This document shows positions 1 to 10,522 of a stretch of DNA of 64,000 bases, one piece after another. Made by a program: the position numbers and the translations under genes. Position 1 is the stretch's first letter. Each line of letters opens with the position of its first letter. The notes beneath the pieces are model-generated. The model worked only from the letters and a program-made list of their open reading frames with translations. It did not search any database and was not told where the DNA came from. The stretch is from assembly GCA_017656255.1 (NCBI GenBank), contig JACDOE010000008.1, forward strand, positions 62,001 to 126,000, read 5' to 3'. Source of the stretch: Bacillaceae bacterium. GTDB taxonomy: Bacteria > Bacillota > Bacilli > JACDOE01.

Positions 1-1
1 C

Positions 2-151
2 ACCCGTGCCGGGGGACAGATTAAGCTGAAAAGGGAACTGCAATCCTTAAAAGATGAACTGAAACGCAGTATTGAGGAAGAAGCTTTTGAGCGTGCAGCC
101 GAAATCAGAGACCAGATCCGGGAGCTCGAAAAGAAAATCGCGAGTGGTTAA
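2..151 (+). CDS. mcsA: McsA C-terminal fragment (activator of protein-arginine kinase), partial
   Basis: An open frame enters from the left edge and stops at TAA 149-151. The 49 visible residues form a charged helical UVR-type motif ([20 protein letters not shown]) that closes McsA proteins. McsA is the zinc-binding adaptor that activates McsB. The upstream zinc fingers are outside the window. The frame lies 14 nt upstream of mcsB, as in the Bacillus ctsR-mcsA-mcsB-clpC operon, which is why I name it despite the short fragment. Confidence 0.85.
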   Translation, partial: TRAGGQIKLKRELQSLKDELKRSIEEEAFERAAEIRDQIRELEKKIASG

Positions 152-165
152 GAGGAGGGAACTGC

Positions 166-1236
166 ATGTCTCTTCAACGGTTTATGAAAGAAGCAGTCAG
201 CGAATGGATGCGGGGAAAAGGCCCTGATTCCGATATTGTCATCAGCAGCCGAATTCGAATCGCCCGAAATCTGGTGGAGCATCCATTCCCCATGCTGGCT
301 ACCGATAGCCAGCTGGAAGCCGTGATTGAAAAGGTTATCGGAGCAAGCGGGCAGGAGGCGTTTCAGCAACTGGGAGATTTTGAACTGGTGAAAATGGAAG
401 ACCTGTCTGATCTGGAAAAACGGGTGTTGATCGAGAAACACCTGATCAGTCCCAATCTGGCCGAAGAGTCCCGAAAAGGCGCGGTCTTGCTGAGTAACAA
501 TGAGTCGGTCAGTATCATGATCAATGAGGAAGATCATATTCGAATCCAGTGTTTGTTCCCCGGATTTCAATTAAAAGAAGCCTGGAATCTGGCCAATAAA
601 ATAGACGACATCTTTGAAAAACAATTGGACTATGCCTTTGATGAAAAGAGAGGGTATTTGACCAGCTGTCCCACCAATGCCGGGACGGGGATTCGCGCAT
701 CAGTGATGATGCACTTGCCCGCCCTGGTCATGACCCAGCAAATGAACCGGATTCTGTCGGCGATCGGCCAGGTCGGCCTGGTGGTCAGAGGGATTTACGG
801 TGAAGGCAGTGAAGCGCTGGGAAATCTGTTCCAGGTCTCCAATCAGGTAACGCTGGGGCAGTCGGAACAGGAGATTATCGATAATCTGGAGAGTGTGGCG
901 CGACAAATTGTGGAACAGGAACGAATGGCCCGAAAACAATTGATGGAAAAATCAAAAATTGTGCTGGAGGATAAGGTCTGCCGATCCTACGGCATTCTGC
1001 AGCATGCACGGGTCATCGAATCCAAGGAAGCGGCCCAGCGTTTGTCTGATCTGCGTCTGGGCATTGACCTGGGTATTATCAACAATGTTTCTGCAAATAT
1101 TTTAAATGAGTTGATGGTGATGACGCAGCCGGGATTCTTGCAACAATATTCCGGCCAGAAATTGACTCCTGAACAGCGTGATGAGAAGCGGGCCAGATTG
1201 ATCCGCGAAAGACTGTTGATTGAACACCACTCTTGA
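166..1236 (+). CDS. mcsB: Protein-arginine kinase McsB
   Basis: A 356-residue phosphagen-kinase-family enzyme that phosphorylates arginine side chains and so marks proteins for ClpC-ClpP degradation. The N-terminal SSRIRIARN nucleotide-binding signature (about residues 27-35), the NEEDHIRIQ segment (120-128) and the catalytic-loop [11 protein letters not shown] (168-178, Cys168) are intact. ATG 166 follows an AGGAGGG site. It lies between mcsA and clpC, the standard stress operon, and probably shares a CtsR-controlled promoter upstream of the window. Confidence 0.97.
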   Translation: MSLQRFMKEAVSEWMRGKGPDSDIVISSRIRIARNLVEHPFPMLATDSQLEAVIEKVIGASGQEAFQQLGDFELVKMEDLSDLEKRVLIEKHLISPNLAEESRKGAVLLSNNESVSIMINEEDHIRIQCLFPGFQLKEAWNLANKIDDIFEKQLDYAFDEKRGYLTSCPTNAGTGIRASVMMHLPALVMTQQMNRILSAIGQVGLVVRGIYGEGSEALGNLFQVSNQVTLGQSEQEIIDNLESVARQIVEQERMARKQLMEKSKIVLEDKVCRSYGILQHARVIESKEAAQRLSDLRLGIDLGIINNVSANILNELMVMTQPGFLQQYSGQKLTPEQRDEKRARLIRERLLIEHHS

Positions 1237-1286
1237 TACCGGGGAAACAATGCTTATTTTGATCTAAATCTGGAGGTGTGTAAATA

Positions 1287-3740
1287 ATGATGTTTGGACG
1301 ATTTACGGAGAGGGCCCAGAAGGTTCTGGCACTGGCACAGGAAGAAGCGGTACGGTTAGGGCATAAAAATATCGGAACCGAACATATCCTGCTTGGGCTC
1401 GTTCGTGAAGGAGAAGGGATTGCTGCCAAAGCACTACAGGCGCTGGGACTTGGACTGGACAAAATTCAGGGAGAAGTGGAAGCGTTAATCGGCCGGGGTG
1501 GCGAACAACCCAGCAATATCAACTATACCCCCCGGGCCAAAAAAGTGATTGAATTATCGATGGATGAAGCGCGCAAACTGGGTCATACTTATGTCGGAAC
1601 CGAACATATTTTACTCGGTTTGATTCGTGAAGGCGAAGGGGTTGCCGCGCGGGTGCTGAACAATCTGGATGTCAGCCTCAACAAGGCGCGTCAACAGGTC
1701 CTGCAACTGCTGGGAAGCAACGAAGCGATGTCCGGTAACCAGCAGGGTGGAAACAATGCATCTGCCAACACCCCGACACTGGATAGCCTGGCGCGTGACC
1801 TCACGGCCATTGCGCGTGAGGAAGGCCTGGATCCGGTGATCGGCCGGGAAAAAGAGATTGAACGGGTCATTCAGGTCCTGAGTCGCCGTACCAAAAACAA
1901 TCCCGTTCTAATCGGAGAACCCGGTGTCGGAAAAACGGCGATTGCCGAAGGGCTGGCGCAGCGTATCGTCAACAATGAAATTCCGGAAATTCTCCGCAAC
2001 AAGCGGGTAATGACCCTGGATATGGGTACCGTTGTCGCCGGAACTAAATACCGCGGTGAATTTGAAGACCGCCTCAAAAAAATCATGGATGAAATTCGTC
2101 AGGCCGGCAATATTATTCTGTTTATCGATGAGTTGCATACACTGATCGGTGCCGGAGGAGCAGAAGGGGCGATCGATGCCTCCAATATCCTGAAACCGGC
2201 ACTGGCGCGTGGTGAATTGCAATGTATCGGGGCGACCACCCTGGATGAATACCGCAAATATATTGAAAAAGATGCGGCGTTAGAACGCCGGTTCCAGCCG
2301 ATTCAAGTGGATGAACCGTCGGCGGATGAAGCGATTCTGATTCTGCAGGGATTGCGCGATCGCTATGAAGCGCATCACCGGGTGAAAATTACTGATGAAG
2401 CTATTGAGCAGGCCGTCAAACTTTCGGACCGTTATATCTCCGATCGATTCCTGCCGGACAAAGCGATCGACTTGATTGATGAAGCGGCTTCCAAGGTGAG
2501 ATTGCAATCATTCACTGTGCCGCCTAACCTGAAAGAACTGGAGCAAAAACTGGAGGAAATTCGCAAGGAAAAAGATGCGGCGGTACAAAGCCAGGAATTT
2601 GAAAAAGCGGCTTCCCTGCGTGACACGGAACAGAAGCTTCGTGAAGAGCTGGAGCAGACCAAAAGCCAGTGGAAAGAAAAGCAGGGGCAAACTGATTCGG
2701 AAGTGACCCCGGAAGATATTGCCCAGGTGGTCGCCAACTGGACGGGAATTCCGGTTGCAAAACTGGAAGAAGAAGAAACCAGCCGCCTGTTGAAAATGGA
2801 AGAAATTCTGCATAAACGGGTCATCGGACAGGAAGAGGCCGTCAAATCTGTATCCAGAGCAGTTCGCCGGGCAAGAGCCGGGCTGAAGGACCCGAAACGC
2901 CCGATCGGATCATTTATATTCCTCGGTCCGACCGGGGTCGGTAAGACAGAATTGGCCCGGGCCCTGGCAGAAGCCCTGTTTGGCGATGAAGATGCCACCA
3001 TCCGTATCGACATGTCGGAATATATGGAAAAACACTCGACGGCTCGTCTTGTGGGAGCGCCTCCGGGATATGTCGGGTACGATGAAGGCGGACAATTGAC
3101 GGAAAAAGTGCGTCGTAAGCCTTACTCGGTTATCCTGCTGGATGAGATTGAAAAAGCGCATCCGGAGGTATTCAACATCCTTCTGCAGGTTCTCGAAGAT
3201 GGCCGTTTGACGGATTCCAAAGGAAGGACTGTTGATTTCCGCAACACGGTCATCATCATGACATCCAACGTCGGTGCTGAAACCATCAAGAAAAATCCCT
3301 CGGTTGGATTTATGACCGGAGGCTCGGAAAAAACGTATGAAGACATGAAGAGCCGTGTGATGGAAGAATTGAAGAAAAGCTTCCGTCCCGAGTTCCTGAA
3401 CCGGATCGACGAAGTCATTGTCTTCCATTCTCTCGAAGAAGCGCATATTCAGGAAATTGTTTCGCTGATGGCGGAAGAATTGCGCAAACGTTTGAGAGAG
3501 CAGGACATCGATTTCGAATTGACGGAAGAAGCCAAACAGTACCTGGCCAAAGAAGGTTATGATCCGACCTACGGTGCGCGTCCGCTTCGCCGGGCTATTC
3601 AGAAGCATATTGAAGACCGTTTGTCGGAAGAACTGCTGCAGGGCAATATTAATAAAGGCGACACCGTCCTGATTGATGTGAAAGATGGAAAACTGGACGT
3701 TTCCAAAACCAAAAAATCCACGGTTGAAAGTTCTGTATAA
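1287..3740 (+). CDS. clpC: ATP-dependent Clp protease ATPase subunit ClpC
   Basis: An 817-residue Hsp100 AAA+ unfoldase. It has a double Clp-N domain (about 1-145, two repeats with TEHILLGL), a first AAA domain with Walker A GEPGVGKT (210-217), a UVR/M-type coiled coil (about 410-480) and a second AAA domain with GPTGVGKT near 547. The C-terminal D2-small domain is complete. Length and order match Bacillus ClpC. It feeds McsB-phosphorylated and adaptor-bound substrates to ClpP. ATG 1287 follows a GGAGGTG site, and ATG 1290 is an equally possible start. A strong hairpin terminator follows the stop. Confidence 0.98.
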   Translation: MMFGRFTERAQKVLALAQEEAVRLGHKNIGTEHILLGLVREGEGIAAKALQALGLGLDKIQGEVEALIGRGGEQPSNINYTPRAKKVIELSMDEARKLGHTYVGTEHILLGLIREGEGVAARVLNNLDVSLNKARQQVLQLLGSNEAMSGNQQGGNNASANTPTLDSLARDLTAIAREEGLDPVIGREKEIERVIQVLSRRTKNNPVLIGEPGVGKTAIAEGLAQRIVNNEIPEILRNKRVMTLDMGTVVAGTKYRGEFEDRLKKIMDEIRQAGNIILFIDELHTLIGAGGAEGAIDASNILKPALARGELQCIGATTLDEYRKYIEKDAALERRFQPIQVDEPSADEAILILQGLRDRYEAHHRVKITDEAIEQAVKLSDRYISDRFLPDKAIDLIDEAASKVRLQSFTVPPNLKELEQKLEEIRKEKDAAVQSQEFEKAASLRDTEQKLREELEQTKSQWKEKQGQTDSEVTPEDIAQVVANWTGIPVAKLEEEETSRLLKMEEILHKRVIGQEEAVKSVSRAVRRARAGLKDPKRPIGSFIFLGPTGVGKTELARALAEALFGDEDATIRIDMSEYMEKHSTARLVGAPPGYVGYDEGGQLTEKVRRKPYSVILLDEIEKAHPEVFNILLQVLEDGRLTDSKGRTVDFRNTVIIMTSNVGAETIKKNPSVGFMTGGSEKTYEDMKSRVMEELKKSFRPEFLNRIDEVIVFHSLEEAHIQEIVSLMAEELRKRLREQDIDFELTEEAKQYLAKEGYDPTYGARPLRRAIQKHIEDRLSEELLQGNINKGDTVLIDVKDGKLDVSKTKKSTVESSV

Positions 3741-3758
3741 TCAGCAGCCGTTTTGGCG

Positions 3759-3788
3759 AAAACCCCCGTTGTGGTGACGGGGGTTTTT
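3759..3788 (+). terminator. Rho-independent terminator after clpC
   Basis: AACCCCCGT at 3761-3769 pairs with ACGGGGGTT at 3777-3785 around a short loop and runs into a T tract. It closes the mcs-clpC operon, so radA probably has its own promoter. An extended -10 (TGATAAAAT, 3810-3818) lies just downstream, but I see no convincing -35. Confidence 0.85.
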
Positions 3789-3867
3789 ACGTACATCCCA
3801 TTCGTTTTATGATAAAATCAAGACAAAGTAAAAAACTAGGAATGATAGGACAAGAGAAGGGGAAACG

Positions 3868-5238
3868 ATGGCAAAGACTAAAACCAAATTTGTATGTCAA
3901 GAATGTGGTTATGAATCACCGAAATGGATGGGAAAATGCCCCGGATGCAACAACTGGAACAGTCTGGTTGAGGAAAGAGAAGTCAAAGGGGTCAAAGCCA
4001 TGTCACACGGGGGATCCGGTCCTGCCCGCTCCGCCAGAGCCCAGAAAATTATGGACCTGGAAGGAAAGGATCAGCCACGCATTAATACGGAATTTATGGA
4101 ACTGAATCGTGTTCTGGGAGGTGGTCTGGTACCCGGGTCACTCAATCTGGTCGGAGGAGATCCTGGAATCGGAAAATCAACATTATTGCTGCAGGTCTCT
4201 CATCAAATCGCCAGGCAGGGGCATAAAGTGCTATATATTTCCGGTGAGGAATCCACCCGCCAGATCAAGCTTCGTGCCGATCGGCTCAATATTCGTGATG
4301 ACAATCTGTATGTTTTGGCTGAAACCAATGTCGAATTCATTGAGGAACAAATACGTGATCTGTCACCGTCTCTGGTTATCGTGGATTCGATTCAAACGGT
4401 TTTTCACCCGGAGATCGTGTCTGCTCCGGGAAGTGTCGCGCAGGTTCGGGAAAGCACGTCCCATTTTATGCGCATTTCCAAGGGGCAGGGCATCAGTATT
4501 GTGATTGTCGGCCATGTCACCAAACAGGGATCCATCGCCGGGCCACGTCTTTTAGAGCACATGGTGGACGCCGTTTTATATTTTGAAGGAGAACGCCATC
4601 ATGCCTATCGTATTTTACGGTCAGTCAAGAATCGTTTCGGGTCCACCAATGAAATCGGTATTTTTGAAATGGGAGAAAAAGGGCTGCGTGAAGTGATCAA
4701 TCCTTCCGAACTGTTTCTTTCGGAACGATCAAAAGGGGCTGCGGGTTCCACTGTTGTGGCAAGTATGGAAGGAACTCGACCGGTCCTTGTCGAATTACAA
4801 GCTTTAATCACCCCTACCAGTTATGGAACGCCACGTCGAATGGCAACGGGTGTGGACCATAACCGGATTGCTCTGTTGATGGCTGTCCTGGAGAAGCGAG
4901 TCGGGTTGTTGCTGCAAAATCAGGATGCCTATGTCAATGTGGCAGGCGGTGTAAGACTGGACGAACCGGCCATCGATCTGGCCATTGCAGTCAGTATTGC
5001 TTCCAGCTTTCGAGATAAACCCACCCGTCACCATGATGTCGTGATTGGTGAAGTGGGACTGACCGGTGAGGTGCGCGGGGTTTCACGTATTGAACAGCGG
5101 GTGACGGAAGCCAGAAAACTTGGTTTTAAAAGAGCTATTATTCCGGCAAAAAACATGCATGGATGGGATGTTCCTGACGGAATCGAAATCGTAGGAGTCC
5201 AGACAGTTGAGGATGCTTTGCATGAGGCAATAGGTTAG
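3868..5238 (+). CDS. radA: DNA repair protein RadA (Sms)
   Basis: A 456-residue RecA-like branch-migration ATPase of recombinational repair. It shows the N-terminal four-cysteine zinc finger (C10, C13, C24, C27), Walker [11 protein letters not shown] (about 96-105), the RadA-specific KNRFG motif near residue 252, and a C-terminal Lon-protease-like domain. ATG 3868 has AGAAGGGG upstream. It is followed 11 nt later by disA, the common Bacillota pairing, and the two may be cotranscribed. Confidence 0.97.
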   Translation: MAKTKTKFVCQECGYESPKWMGKCPGCNNWNSLVEEREVKGVKAMSHGGSGPARSARAQKIMDLEGKDQPRINTEFMELNRVLGGGLVPGSLNLVGGDPGIGKSTLLLQVSHQIARQGHKVLYISGEESTRQIKLRADRLNIRDDNLYVLAETNVEFIEEQIRDLSPSLVIVDSIQTVFHPEIVSAPGSVAQVRESTSHFMRISKGQGISIVIVGHVTKQGSIAGPRLLEHMVDAVLYFEGERHHAYRILRSVKNRFGSTNEIGIFEMGEKGLREVINPSELFLSERSKGAAGSTVVASMEGTRPVLVELQALITPTSYGTPRRMATGVDHNRIALLMAVLEKRVGLLLQNQDAYVNVAGGVRLDEPAIDLAIAVSIASSFRDKPTRHHDVVIGEVGLTGEVRGVSRIEQRVTEARKLGFKRAIIPAKNMHGWDVPDGIEIVGVQTVEDALHEAIG

Positions 5239-5249
5239 GAGGGTCATGA

Positions 5250-6326
5250 ATGGCTGATGGAAACAAAAAAGACATCATCAGTGAAATCCTGCAACTTGTA
5301 GCGCCGGGTACCGAATTCCGGGAAGGTCTGGAAAACGTGCTTCGCGCCAAGACAGGGGCTTTAATTGTGGTTGGGTATGACCAGTCGATCATGGACATCG
5401 TCGATGGCGGATTTTCGATCGATTGTGAGTTTACACCGGCCAATCTGTATGAACTGGCGAAAATGGACGGGGCGATCATTTTAAGTGAGGATTGTAAAAA
5501 AATCCTGTATGCCAACACGCAGTTGTTACCCGCATCGTCGATTCCATCACGTGAAACGGGGATTCGGCATCGTACGGCGGAACGCGTCGCCAAACAGACC
5601 GGCAAATTAGTCATCTCCATTTCCCAGAGAAGAAATGTGATTACCCTGTACCACGGCAATTTCCGTTATGCGCTCAAGGATATCGGGGTGATTCTAACCA
5701 AGGCTAATCAGGCGATTCAAACCCTGGAAAAATACAAGTCCGTCCTGGACCAAAGTCTGACCAATCTGGGCGCCCTTGAGTTTGAAGAGCTGGTCACCCT
5801 GTATGAAGTCATCATGGTCATTCAACGGATTGAAATGGTTCTGCGTATCAAGGCGGAAATCAAGAATTATATTAATGAACTGGGAACCGAAGGTCGCCTG
5901 ATCAGTATGCAAATGGATGAACTGGTGGGCGACATTGAAGATGAAGCGTATCTGCTGATCAAGGATTACGCCAAAGATCTCAAGGACCATCAACCTGATA
6001 TGACGCTGGAAGACCTGAAGAATCTCTCTTCAGATGAATTGCTGGATTCATCCCTTATTGTCAAATTACTGGGTTACCCGGCCAGCACAAACATTCAGGA
6101 AGAACCGGTTTCACCGAGAGGATACCGGATTTTGCACCGGATTCCGCGTTTGCCGGCTCCAATCATCCATAACCTGATCGAACAGTTTAAAACACTTCCC
6201 CGGATTATGATGGCAACCATTGAAGAACTGGATGATGTGGACGGTATCGGAGAAGTGCGTGCCAGAGCGATTAAAGACGGATTGAAACGCATTCAGGAAC
6301 AGGTGTTTATTGATCGGCATATTTAG
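5250..6326 (+). CDS. disA: DNA integrity scanning diadenylate cyclase DisA
   Basis: A 358-residue enzyme that makes cyclic di-AMP from two ATP and scans DNA for damage. The DAC domain carries the catalytic DGA (73-75) and the RHR triplet (106-108). A helical linker follows, then a C-terminal helix-hairpin-helix DNA-binding region ([14 protein letters not shown]). Length and architecture match Bacillus DisA. It sits directly behind radA, whose product is known to modulate DisA in Bacillus. Confidence 0.97.
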   Translation: MADGNKKDIISEILQLVAPGTEFREGLENVLRAKTGALIVVGYDQSIMDIVDGGFSIDCEFTPANLYELAKMDGAIILSEDCKKILYANTQLLPASSIPSRETGIRHRTAERVAKQTGKLVISISQRRNVITLYHGNFRYALKDIGVILTKANQAIQTLEKYKSVLDQSLTNLGALEFEELVTLYEVIMVIQRIEMVLRIKAEIKNYINELGTEGRLISMQMDELVGDIEDEAYLLIKDYAKDLKDHQPDMTLEDLKNLSSDELLDSSLIVKLLGYPASTNIQEEPVSPRGYRILHRIPRLPAPIIHNLIEQFKTLPRIMMATIEELDDVDGIGEVRARAIKDGLKRIQEQVFIDRHI

Positions 6327-6376
6327 ATAGCAGGAAATCCATTCACATAATCATCAACGAAAAACCATATAGTAAT

Positions 6377-6406
6377 TTGACAGTCGTTCTGCAAATTGCA
6401 TAGAAT
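6377..6406 (+). promoter_or_regulatory. Probable sigma-A promoter for pssA
   Basis: TTGACA (6377-6382), an 18-nt spacer and TAGAAT (6401-6406) lie 125 nt upstream of pssA in the otherwise non-coding 204-nt gap after disA. The gap also holds a small AT-rich inverted repeat (TTTCTTAA/TTAAGAAA). Confidence 0.65.
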
Positions 6407-6530
6407 AAAGCTGTTGTAAAAATAAAATTTCTTAATTTAAGAAAAATATGGTACAGATCGTGCTTTTGCTCGCCATTATTCCGGTTTATATGATCTTGTA
6501 TCACCGTTTTTTCACCTTTCAGGGGGGATC

Positions 6531-7259
6531 ATGATGGTGGCTAAAACATTGCCAAGTTTGTTTACTGTCGGCAACCTGTTCTTGGGTGTCGTTGCCATAA
6601 TACTTGCTTTTCAGGGAAATGCCCTTTATCTGGATTATGCAGCATTAACGGTCATTCTTGGGATGATCCTGGACGGACTGGATGGGAGAGTGGCCAGACT
6701 GCTCAATACCCAGAGTGAATTCGGCAAACAGTTGGATTCATTGTCTGATGTGATCACCTTTGGGGTAGCCCCTGCCTTTGTCATGTATGTGGTTGTATTA
6801 CAGGAAATGAATATTTTCGGGATTCTGGTAACGGCTCTATTCCCGATTTGCGGTGCCTTGAGGCTTGCCCGTTTCAATGTTCAGTCGGGAACTCCCGGGT
6901 ATTTCACCGGACTGCCGATCACCGCAGCGGGTGGTGTACTGGCAACCCTCGCGCTTTATCATGAAGTGTTCGCCCCGGTTTATCTGGCACTTGGGATGAT
7001 CGCACTCGCGCTGTTGATGGTGAGTAACATTAAGTATCCCAATTTTAAGAAAGTTGGGGTACCCAGAGCGGCTTACTGGATAACACCCATTATCTTTGTC
7101 GCTGTTGTGCTGGTGGCACTGCGTTATCCTGAACAGTTTCCCAAGATCGTTTTTCTGCCGCTTGCTCTGTATGCGCTTTACGGGTTAAAAAAAAACGTTG
7201 ATCATCTTCGCAACAAGTGGAACAGACGCCGAAAAGAAGGGAAGCTGTTTCACAGATAA
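6531..7259 (+). CDS. pssA: CDP-diacylglycerol-serine O-phosphatidyltransferase
   Basis: A 242-residue integral-membrane CDP-alcohol phosphatidyltransferase. The family signature D-G-x2-A-R-x8-G-x3-D-x3-D is complete (D51, G52, A55, R56, G65, D69, D73). About six hydrophobic helices follow and the tail is strongly basic. I call phosphatidylserine synthase rather than phosphatidylglycerol-phosphate synthase from the short PssA-like length and N-terminal layout (LPSLFTVGNLFLG). ATG 6531 follows a GGGGGG site, and the second ATG at 6534 is equally plausible. It has its own promoter. Confidence 0.85.
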   Translation: MMVAKTLPSLFTVGNLFLGVVAIILAFQGNALYLDYAALTVILGMILDGLDGRVARLLNTQSEFGKQLDSLSDVITFGVAPAFVMYVVVLQEMNIFGILVTALFPICGALRLARFNVQSGTPGYFTGLPITAAGGVLATLALYHEVFAPVYLALGMIALALLMVSNIKYPNFKKVGVPRAAYWITPIIFVAVVLVALRYPEQFPKIVFLPLALYALYGLKKNVDHLRNKWNRRRKEGKLFHR

Positions 7260-7308
7260 AACCAGGAGATGCTTTCCAGAAAAAATAGCATATACAGGAA
7301 CTAAATTG

Positions 7309-7380
7309 TTGACGAATGCGCCCCTTGTATGCTAATATATTTAATTTATATTGACAGCACCCCCTTTTCTGTGATATATT
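7309..7380 (+). promoter_or_regulatory. Tandem sigma-A promoters upstream of carD
   Basis: P1 is TTGACG (7309-7314), 18 nt, TAATAT (7333-7338), with an extended -10 TGC. P2 is TTGACA (7351-7356), 18 nt, TATATT (7375-7380). P2 ends 32 nt before the carD start. Two close-to-consensus promoters in series suggest strong or layered control. Confidence 0.7.
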
Positions 7381-7412
7381 GGAAATACAGACTGTTGTGG
7401 GGGTGGCATTTG

Positions 7413-7889
7413 TTGTTCCAAATTGGTGATAAAGTGGTCTATCCCATGCATGGCGCCGGTGTGATTGAAGCCATTGAAGAAAAAGAAATCCTCGGGGAAC
7501 GGAAAAAATATTACATTATGAGAATGCCAGTAGGCGAAATGAAAGTCATGATACCTCTGTCTAAAGCGGAGACAAGCGGATTGCGTTCCGTTATTGATGA
7601 AGAAGCGATGAAAAAAGTCATTGAACTTCTCAGGACAGAAGATGAGCATATTACGTCAAACTGGAACCATCGTTATCGAATGAATATGAACAAGATGAGA
7701 ACCGGTGATATATTTGATGTGGCTTATGTTGTTCGAAGCCTGACTCTTCGGGACCGTGAAAAGGGTCTGTCGACGGGAGAGCGTAAGATGCTGGACAATG
7801 CCAAACAAATATTGATCAGTGAATTCGTTCTGGTAAAGGGGATCGACCCGGATCAGGCAGAATGTCTGCTTGATGAACTGATTCAATAG
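7413..7889 (+). CDS. carD: CarD family transcriptional regulator
   Basis: A 158-residue CarD_CdnL/TRCF-type protein. The N-terminal RNA-polymerase-binding Tudor-like domain starts FQIGDKVVYPMHGAG, and a helical DNA-contacting C-terminal domain follows. Family members stabilise RNA polymerase open complexes at rRNA and other promoters. I choose TTG 7413 because it has GGGGGTGG about 6 nt upstream and begins the conserved domain at once; TTG 7410 is possible. A longer frame reaching back to 7329 overlaps the promoter and is not used. Confidence 0.9.
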   Translation: MFQIGDKVVYPMHGAGVIEAIEEKEILGERKKYYIMRMPVGEMKVMIPLSKAETSGLRSVIDEEAMKKVIELLRTEDEHITSNWNHRYRMNMNKMRTGDIFDVAYVVRSLTLRDREKGLSTGERKMLDNAKQILISEFVLVKGIDPDQAECLLDELIQ

Positions 7890-7892
7890 ATA

Positions 7893-7936
7893 ACAGAGAG
7901 CTTTACAGGTGAGCTTCTCGTTGAGGGGCTCTTTTC
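7893..7936 (+). terminator. Possible terminator after carD
   Basis: AGAGAGC downstream of the stop can pair with GGCTCTTTTC near 7926-7935 around a long loop. The stem is short and I am not sure it terminates. A second small hairpin, CTTGGC-GAGA-GCCAGG followed by TTTTC, lies near 8011-8031 before the next gene. Confidence 0.4.
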
Positions 7937-8122
7937 TTTACACGATTGAATGCATGAATCTTTAAGCTTGATAGTAGAAGGGCAACTAAGCTTTGCGCCT
8001 GCGCATGAGGCTTGGCGAGAGCCAGGTTTTCTTTACATTATTTTTATCTTTTTGGTTAAAAAATGAAATTTTGCGGTTTTTATTTTTTCGATTTGTCTAT
8101 AATATTTAAAGGAGGTGACATT

Positions 8123-9211
8123 ATGATTAAACGAATCATCCAGATCTTTTTCCTTCTGTTGGGTGGTGGACTTGGATATCAGTATGGGCCTGACCTGTTT
8201 GAATTTTTAAATTCATACCTCAATCTTGGTGAAAATATCATCGGAGTCAAATATATCACAGCAGCCCTCGGTGCTACCATTTTTCTTCTGGGAACATCCT
8301 GGTTGACGAATCTGCTGGAAAATTTCATTCGAAGAGGGGAAGAGCGATTAATTCGTCTGCCGATCACGGATGTGTTGTTTGGTTCAATGGGTTTGATTAT
8401 TGGTCTTATTGTTGCTTTTTTATTATATCTTCCGATTCAAAATATTGAACTACCGATTGTCGGCAATTTTCTACCGTTGTTTTTGTCGGTATTGCTTGGT
8501 TATCTCGGTTTTAATATCGCCGTTGTCAAACGGGATGAAATCGTGTCCCTGTTTTCTCTCGGTCGCACATCCAAAGACAAAAATAAAAAAGAGGAAAAAG
8601 CTTCTCAGTGCAAAATACTGGATACCAGTGTGATCATCGATGGTCGTATAGCTGATGTCTGCCAGACCGGTTTTATCGAAGGCACGCTGATTATTCCCGG
8701 ATTTGTTCTGGAGGAACTTCAACATATTGCGGACTCTTCCGATGTATTGAAAAGAAATCGGGGACGCCGCGGACTGGACATCCTGAACAAAATCCAGAAA
8801 GAACTGAAAATGAAAGTTGAGATTTATGAAGGTGATTTTGAAGAGATTCAGGAAGTGGATAGTAAACTGGTGAAACTGGCCAAAGTCCTGAACGGAAAAG
8901 TGATCACCAATGATTTTAATCTGAATAAAGTCTGTGAATTACAGGGTGTCGACGTGTTAAATATAAATGATCTTGCCAATGCCGTCAAACCGGTCGTCCT
9001 TCCTGGAGAAGAATTGAATGTACAGGTCATCAAGGACGGGAAGGAACATGGACAGGGTATCGGTTATCTCGATGACGGTACCATGATCGTGGTTGAAGGT
9101 GGAAGAGAACATATCGGTTCCGAGCTGGAAGTACTCGTCACCAGTGTGCTTCAGACTTCCGCCGGACGCATGATTTTTGCCAAACCGAAAATGCTTGAAA
9201 AAGCACTTTAG
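8123..9211 (+). CDS. yacL: Membrane PIN/TRAM domain protein (YacL family)
   Basis: A 362-residue protein with four N-terminal membrane helices, a basic linker (about 148-160), a PIN nuclease-like domain starting ILDTSVIIDGR (acidic residues D167 and D173) and a C-terminal TRAM RNA-binding domain. This is the YacL/PilT-N-like architecture found beside carD and ispD in Bacillales. The molecular target is not known to me. ATG 8123 has a perfect AAAGGAGGTGA site, so the longer frame from 8063 is rejected. A TATAAT box (8098-8103) precedes it without a clear -35. Confidence 0.88.
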   Translation: MIKRIIQIFFLLLGGGLGYQYGPDLFEFLNSYLNLGENIIGVKYITAALGATIFLLGTSWLTNLLENFIRRGEERLIRLPITDVLFGSMGLIIGLIVAFLLYLPIQNIELPIVGNFLPLFLSVLLGYLGFNIAVVKRDEIVSLFSLGRTSKDKNKKEEKASQCKILDTSVIIDGRIADVCQTGFIEGTLIIPGFVLEELQHIADSSDVLKRNRGRRGLDILNKIQKELKMKVEIYEGDFEEIQEVDSKLVKLAKVLNGKVITNDFNLNKVCELQGVDVLNINDLANAVKPVVLPGEELNVQVIKDGKEHGQGIGYLDDGTMIVVEGGREHIGSELEVLVTSVLQTSAGRMIFAKPKMLEKAL

Positions 9212-9278
9212 AAAGAATTAGCATTCAAATTTAAACATACCTTTAAGATGCAGTCGTGATCGTTGGGAGAGAGATGCA

Positions 9279-9974
9279 GTGAAATTCGGAGTTTTGCTGG
9301 CAGCAGCAGGAAGTGGAAAGCGGATGGGGATGCCTACCAAAAAGCAATTTATCTCCATCGGAGACGTTCCGGTATTCATTCGTTCCCTTCAGGTTTTCTT
9401 ACGTTTTTCTCAGATACGGGAAACGGTCATTGTCACCGCGGAAGAGGATCAGGATCTGACAGGGAAACTACTGAACACTTATTTTCCGGACAGACAGGAT
9501 ATCACGATTGTTCCAGGCGGTTCCGAGCGCCAGGAAAGTGTTTATCGCGGTCTGAAAGCTTTTAAAGATATTGATTCTGTCCTGATTCATGATGGAGCAA
9601 GACCGCTTTTAACACCGTCTCTGGTAGAACGTATTATGGATGGCGTTGAGAAGCATGGAGCCGTGATCCCGGCAGTTCCGGTCAAAGATACGATCAAACA
9701 AGTGAATCGGGATGGATGGGTAGAATCAACCCCTGAACGAACCAGCTTGTGGGCGGTACAAACCCCACAAGCTTTTCGTCTTCCCGTGGTCCTTAAAGCG
9801 CATGAGGTTGCGTTGCGGAACGGATGGACGGCGACCGACGATGCCATGTTACTTGAAAAATCGAGAGAACCCGTTAAAATCATAGAGGGTGAAGAAGAAA
9901 ACATCAAATTAACGACGCCGGCTGACCTCGTACTGGCGGAAGCTATCCTTCGCCGGCGGTCAGAGCAAGATTGA
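9279..9974 (+). CDS. ispD: 2-C-methyl-D-erythritol 4-phosphate cytidylyltransferase
   Basis: A 231-residue enzyme of the MEP isoprenoid pathway that makes CDP-methylerythritol from CTP and MEP. The CTP-binding LLAAAGSGKRMG loop at the N terminus and VLIHDGARP are intact. GTG 9279 is preceded by GGGAGAGAG. It is 18 nt upstream of ispF, the enzyme two steps later in the pathway, and both probably share a transcript with yacL. Confidence 0.96.
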   Translation: MKFGVLLAAAGSGKRMGMPTKKQFISIGDVPVFIRSLQVFLRFSQIRETVIVTAEEDQDLTGKLLNTYFPDRQDITIVPGGSERQESVYRGLKAFKDIDSVLIHDGARPLLTPSLVERIMDGVEKHGAVIPAVPVKDTIKQVNRDGWVESTPERTSLWAVQTPQAFRLPVVLKAHEVALRNGWTATDDAMLLEKSREPVKIIEGEEENIKLTTPADLVLAEAILRRRSEQD

Positions 9975-9992
9975 AGAAAGGGAGAGGACCAT

Positions 9993-10460
9993 TTGAGAAT
10001 CGGACAGGGTTTTGATGTTCATCAACTTGCAGACGGACGTGAATTGATTATAGGGGGTGTCAGAATCCCTTTTGAAAAAGGGCTTCTGGGACATTCCGAT
10101 GCCGATGTTCTGCTTCATGCGATCAGTGATGCCATTCTGGGCGCGCTGGCGGAAGGGGATATCGGCAAACATTTTCCGGATGATGACCCGGCCTATAAAG
10201 ATGCAGACAGTGTGAAACTGCTGTCGAGCGTGTGGGAGAAAGCCCGGCAAAAAGGGTATCGCCTGGGAAATCTGGACGCTACGATTATCGCACAGAAGCC
10301 GAAAATGGCACCGTATATCGAACAAATGAAACAGGTCATCGCCGAAACACTGGAATGTGACCCGGCCCAGGTGAACATCAAGGCGACGACCACGGAAAAA
10401 CTGGGTTTTACCGGCAGGGAAGAGGGCATTGCCGCACAGGCAATTGTTTTGTTATTATAA
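9993..10460 (+). CDS. ispF: 2-C-methyl-D-erythritol 2,4-cyclodiphosphate synthase
   Basis: A 155-residue trimeric MEP-pathway enzyme. The divalent-metal ligands in GFDVHQ (D8, H10) and the LLGHSDADV loop are present, as is the C-terminal [22 protein letters not shown] 9993 is used because it gives the canonical [10 protein letters not shown] start with a GAAAGGGAGAGG site ahead. The gene continues the ispD transcript. Confidence 0.96.
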   Translation: MRIGQGFDVHQLADGRELIIGGVRIPFEKGLLGHSDADVLLHAISDAILGALAEGDIGKHFPDDDPAYKDADSVKLLSSVWEKARQKGYRLGNLDATIIAQKPKMAPYIEQMKQVIAETLECDPAQVNIKATTTEKLGFTGREEGIAAQAIVLLL

Positions 10461-10522
10461 TGTAATGGACTTTGCGTATGAATTTGTTGTCCCAAGTTGA
10501 AGAGAAGAAAGGTGGCATTCAC

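Noticed and set aside
2910-3608. 232-codon minus-strand frame inside clpC
   Set aside because: An antisense shadow produced by codon bias; the product resembles nothing known to me.
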